Positions 27,961 to 30,706 of a DNA stretch of 30,706 bases are shown here, in pieces. The stretch comes from Stentor coeruleus (Eukaryota > Ciliophora > Heterotrichea > Heterotrichida > Stentoridae): NCBI GenBank assembly GCA_001970955.1, contig MPUH01000883.1, positions 1 to 30,706 of the forward strand, given 5' to 3'. Within the stretch, counting starts at the first letter, position 1. Each line of letters opens with the position of its first letter. The notes under the pieces were generated by a model. The model was not told the DNA's origin. It was given only the letters and a program-made list of their open reading frames with translations, and made no database searches. Made by a program: the position numbers and the translations under genes.

Positions 27961-29241
27961 TTAATTAGATGAATTCCTATTCTTATCCTGAAACCAAAGT
28001 GCACAAACTGTATGAGACTCATAATCTCCTTTATTGCATACAACACAATATCTATGCTCTGGATTACGTTTGCATGTAAAATAATACCCATGCAGTGTAC
28101 CATTATAAGGTTCTCCATAGAATTGGTCTTTAGCACAAAAAAAGCATGGTAAATTAGTGCTATTAGGATACATTATCGTTGCTGATATGCATGGATTGCT
28201 ATGTTGATCAAGCTTGCAAAATTGGCATTTGACACTAATACGGCATTTCTCGCAATAGCCTTGTTTTAGAAAATTATTACAAGTAGCACACCTATTTAGC
28301 TTTTACCAATATGGAAAGTCCCATAGCATCGATTTTTTTTCATTTATACAGCTTGAACAAACATTTTCTTCATTGATAACATTGAAGTTGGAGCTATAAT
28401 TCCCACAGGCGTAGCATAAAGCCCCTAATTTTTTTAATAAGCTTTTGAAATCAGGACGATCGTTTTCATTAAAAGCTAGCATATAATTCAAAGCATCATA
28501 TAGTTTTGGGTAAGCTCCTCGTATTTCTTCAATTCTTTTTGGGATTTCTATCCCATAATCCCTTAAAGAAGTATATGTGGCAAAGTCTCTTAGTGAGGCC
28601 ATATACAAAAATGTTAATCCTAGTGAATAAACATCTGATTTGAAAGGGTTGTATTGGAAATTAATTGGATTATAGCCAATAAGTGTTTCTGAATAAGCTT
28701 TTCGTATTTCAGGACTTAAATACATAGGTGTACCTGCAATAGTTTGTGACCGAGAGTTATTTTTCTCTGAAGCATTTCCTAAATCTCCTACAATTAGTAC
28801 TTTAGTATCATCGGAGACAAAAATATTCTCAGGTTTTATATCTCTATGGGCAACACCTTTATCTTGTAGTTGAGCAAATACTGAAACAAGTTGAAACAAA
28901 TAAGCTAAAAGTTCTTTTTCAGTCCAATAATTGGTAGAAAGACGTGATTTGATGAGTTTTTTTAAGTCTCCTTTTTCAAAGTATTGCATAACTACACGGA
29001 TAAAGTACCTGTTTTCAGTTTGAGAAAAGTCGCTTTTGTATATTTTTACTATGTTTGGTATATCTTTGAATCGCATCAAATTGTAGCTTTCTTGTAGGAT
29101 TTCATTAGCTTCGTTTAGAGTATCAGAATAAAGGACTTTAATACAAACTTTTTCTTTGGAAGACTTGAGAAAACCTTGATAGACTTTGACTGTATCGTCT
29201 CTTTCGTAGATAATTTTCCCATATTCTACATCGTCTTGCAT
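27961..29241 (-). CDS. Divergent protein kinase fused to a Cys-rich zinc-binding module
   Basis: Spliced gene complement(join(27961..28291,28307..29241)), 421 residues. The kinase domain (about 8-272) keeps VCIKVL (K35), HRDIKPEN (D134, N139), SPE and DVYSLG, but the glycine loop is degenerate (YERDDTVKVYQGF) and DFG is DLG (D153). A zinc-like pair CYACG...CSSC (C276, C279, C295, C298) follows, then W-x-F-P-Y-W. A 15-nt intron supplies the continuation WCATC..., with Cys pairs at 313/316, 325/328, 334/337, 361/364 and a final CKRNPEHRYCVVCNKG block. Without splicing the kinase would end at a TAA inside the intron. The Cys module is shared with the gene at 29999-30706. The substrate is unknown; a ciliate-specific family is likely. 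Confidence 0.85.
28292..28306 (-). other. 15-nt intron joining kinase and zinc module
   Basis: Minus-strand GTAAAAGCTAAATAG, GT...TAG, A at position 10. Splicing turns TG|G into a Trp codon and continues with TGT GCT ACT TGT. The paralogue at 29999-30706 has an intron at the homologous position, and both downstream exons are 331 nt long. Confidence 0.92.
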
Positions 29242-29998
29242 TTTTTATTAGTTTATGTAATAACTATGGGTAAAATATGATAATGGAGGAGATTTATGTA
29301 TGGGAATAATGATTATTATTAGTGGTTTTTATGATTTTTTATTTCGATTATTTTTTGTGTTTATGCTTTTGATGTCTATAAACATTAATTTTAACTTTTT
29401 TATTTTTACTTTGATTTTAGACACTATTTTTGGTTTTTAATTGATAAACCTATCTTAATTTGATCCTAAAGGAATTCGATCTAATTTTGATTAGAGTCCA
29501 TGATTGTTAGAAAAAATTTAAAAAAAATCTATATTTTGCTTTGATTGTAGACAAATAATATTCAATTATATGCGGATATTTAGTATATTCTAAATCATTT
29601 ATTGTTTTTATTACAATATTTATGTGAGATTATATATTCATAAGCTTTCATTTTAAATATAAAAGTTTTTATATGAATATATATTGGCTTAGATATAGGT
29701 TTATTTGAAAATCATAATTTTTAGTTAAATAATATTCTTTTAGGTGCTTCCATGAGTTTGATAGCATAACTGATAAAAAGTATAATTTTCCAAATAAAAA
29801 TAAAACATTTTCCCAACAAATTAAAATCTCAAACTTGAAAATTTTCCAGCTTTAATTTTGTTAATCTAATATGAAACTCTTATGAAATTTTAGAAAAAAA
29901 CATATTTTATAAGAAACTATAATTTTNCTTATGAAATTTTAGAAAAAAACATATTTTATAAGAAACTATAATTTTTATACTTGGCTAAATCATCATTA
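29242..29998. other. Intergenic, 0.76 kb
   Basis: Spacer between two tandem minus-strand paralogues. The part by the kinase start is G-rich and C-poor. It contains an N-flanking overlap (29879-29975). No gene is seen. Confidence 0.6.
29879..29975. repeat. Assembly overlap around single N (48 bp twice)
   Basis: Positions 29879-29926 and 29928-29975 are identical (CTTATGAAATTTTAG to AACTATAATTTT), N at 29927. In intergenic DNA just downstream of the zinc-module paralogue. Confidence 0.92.
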
Positions 29999-30706
29999 TT
30001 AGTTATAAGACTTATTACACTCCTGAATTAATAATGCACAAATCATATGAGAAAATCCTACTCCTCTATTGCACACAATACAATAATAATGATTTTTATT
30101 TATTGTGCAATATGCATAATATCCATGAATTAGCCCAACACACTCTTGAGAAATATTCCCAGTTTCTTTATAACAAATCAAGCATGGTAAATATAAAGAT
30201 TGATTCATATATTGTAAATTCTCAATACAAGACCCATTATGGACTTCAAATTTGCAGTATTGGCATCTTCCTATCTTATTACAACTCGAACAAATTCTAT
30301 TATAAATAACCCCATGACAAGTCAAGCACCTGTATGAAAATTACGTATTATTAAAACCCCACAAAAATCTTTCATGATTTTCAATACAAATTTTACACAC
30401 TTCACAATCAGAAATAAGCCTCAAATTTACTTTTCCCTTACAAGAAACGCATTTTTTATTTGTAAAATCATATCCAAATTCATGACTTTGTGGATATAAA
30501 CTATTATATGCTTGAGATACACCATTAAATTCCTGAGGTATACTGTTATATGGCTGAGATATATTATTATATGCCTGAGGTACACTATTATATGCCTGAG
30601 ATACATTATTATATGCCTGAGATACATTATTATATGCCTGAGGTACATTATTATATGCCTGAGGTACATTATTATATGCCTGAGATACATTATTATATGC
30701 CTGAGA
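29999..30706 (-). CDS. Cys-rich zinc-module protein with heptapeptide repeat, 5' end beyond the window
   Basis: Spliced segment complement(join(29999..30329,30345..>30706)), at least 230 residues. In protein order: ten or more copies of a seven-residue unit SQAYNNV (first 70 residues visible), a linker YPQSHEFGYDFTN, a pair CVSCKGK...CEVCKIC, WGFNNT, then after the intron CLTC...CSSC...CQYC...CLIC...CTINKNHYYCIVCNRG. From CVSCK onward it parallels the C-terminus of the kinase fusion next door (LHGYYFTC/IHGYYAYC; RYCVVCNKG/YYCIVCNRG). Whether a kinase domain lies upstream cannot be seen. The upstream part is Gln/Asn/Tyr-rich and low in complexity. Function unknown; probably binds zinc. Confidence 0.8.
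30330..30344 (-). other. 15-nt intron in the zinc-module gene
   Basis: Minus-strand GTAATTTTCATACAG, GT...CAG, A at position 10. Splicing joins AAT AAT AC|G TGC TTG ACT TGT and bypasses an in-frame TAA. The position matches the intron at 28292-28306 in the paralogue. Confidence 0.9.
30497..30706. repeat. 21-bp coding tandem repeat, ten units to the window edge
   Basis: Ten units of exactly 21 bp, open at the right edge. On the minus strand each encodes (S/P)QAYNNV or a close variant. The units nearest the linker are the most diverged (SQPYNSI, PQEFNGV, SQAYNSL); those nearest the edge are near-identical, suggesting recent expansion at that end. Confidence 0.92.

Noticed and set aside
27792..28136. 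114-codon minus-strand frame overlapping the zinc-module exon
   Set aside because: The overlapping part is out of frame with the spliced, Cys-rich product supported by a paralogue. Its last 42 codons fall in the GC-rich island and remain an open alternative.
30427..30690. Repeating YLRHIIM protein on the minus strand
   Set aside because: It is the wrong frame of the 21-bp repeat; the frame encoding SQAYNNV joins the zinc module through a linker and intron.
30497..30706. CRISPR-like array
   Set aside because: Units are directly adjacent with no spacers and lie in a eukaryotic coding frame.

Overview
The window looks like macronuclear DNA of a heterotrich ciliate, most likely Stentor or a close relative. 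The flanks are very AT-rich and the genes are compact and mostly intronless. TAA, TAG and TGA all appear only as terminators, so the code is standard. Three introns can be proven from reading frames. Each is exactly 15 nt, GT...AG, with an A at position 10, which is a heterotrich hallmark. The annotation is read from sequence alone, with no database search.

Layout. Positions 1-7800: start of an edge gene (-), a four-TM protein (-), then an intact OSCA/TMEM63 mechanosensitive-channel gene (-) flanked on both sides by decayed copies of itself. 7860-12502: a SNF1/AMPK-like kinase whose start codon is split by a 15-nt intron, closely followed by DHX37/Dhr1 (rRNA processing), both (-). 13544-14929: tRNA-Leu(AAG) and a myristoylated AGC kinase (-). 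15786-21645 (+): a Ulp1-fold protein lacking the catalytic Cys, GAPDH, an MGCC ankyrin-like protein and a DHHC palmitoyltransferase. 21823-26756: a RING/B-box protein (-), a retroelement relic (-), an AIG1-like membrane protein (+) with a frame break, and an RBR ubiquitin ligase with membrane segments (-). 27961-30706: a protein kinase joined by a 15-nt intron to a Cys-rich zinc module, and a paralogue of that module (-) preceded by a heptapeptide repeat and cut by the window end.

Six single-N gaps each sit between two near-identical stretches (40-227 bp). These are unmerged contig overlaps, not biology. They falsely split the OSCA gene and falsely duplicate parts of the SNF1-like kinase and of DHX37. 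Removing one copy plus the N restores one continuous frame in each case.

The genes are mostly housekeeping and signalling functions (three kinases, two RING-type proteins, two lipid-modification themes) and do not form an operon-like system. The most unusual items are the intron inside a start codon, the kinase/zinc-module family with a conserved intron site, the pseudo-protease, the OSCA graveyard, a GC-rich island that may be a structured RNA, and a strong gene-polarised G/C skew in the intergenic DNA.
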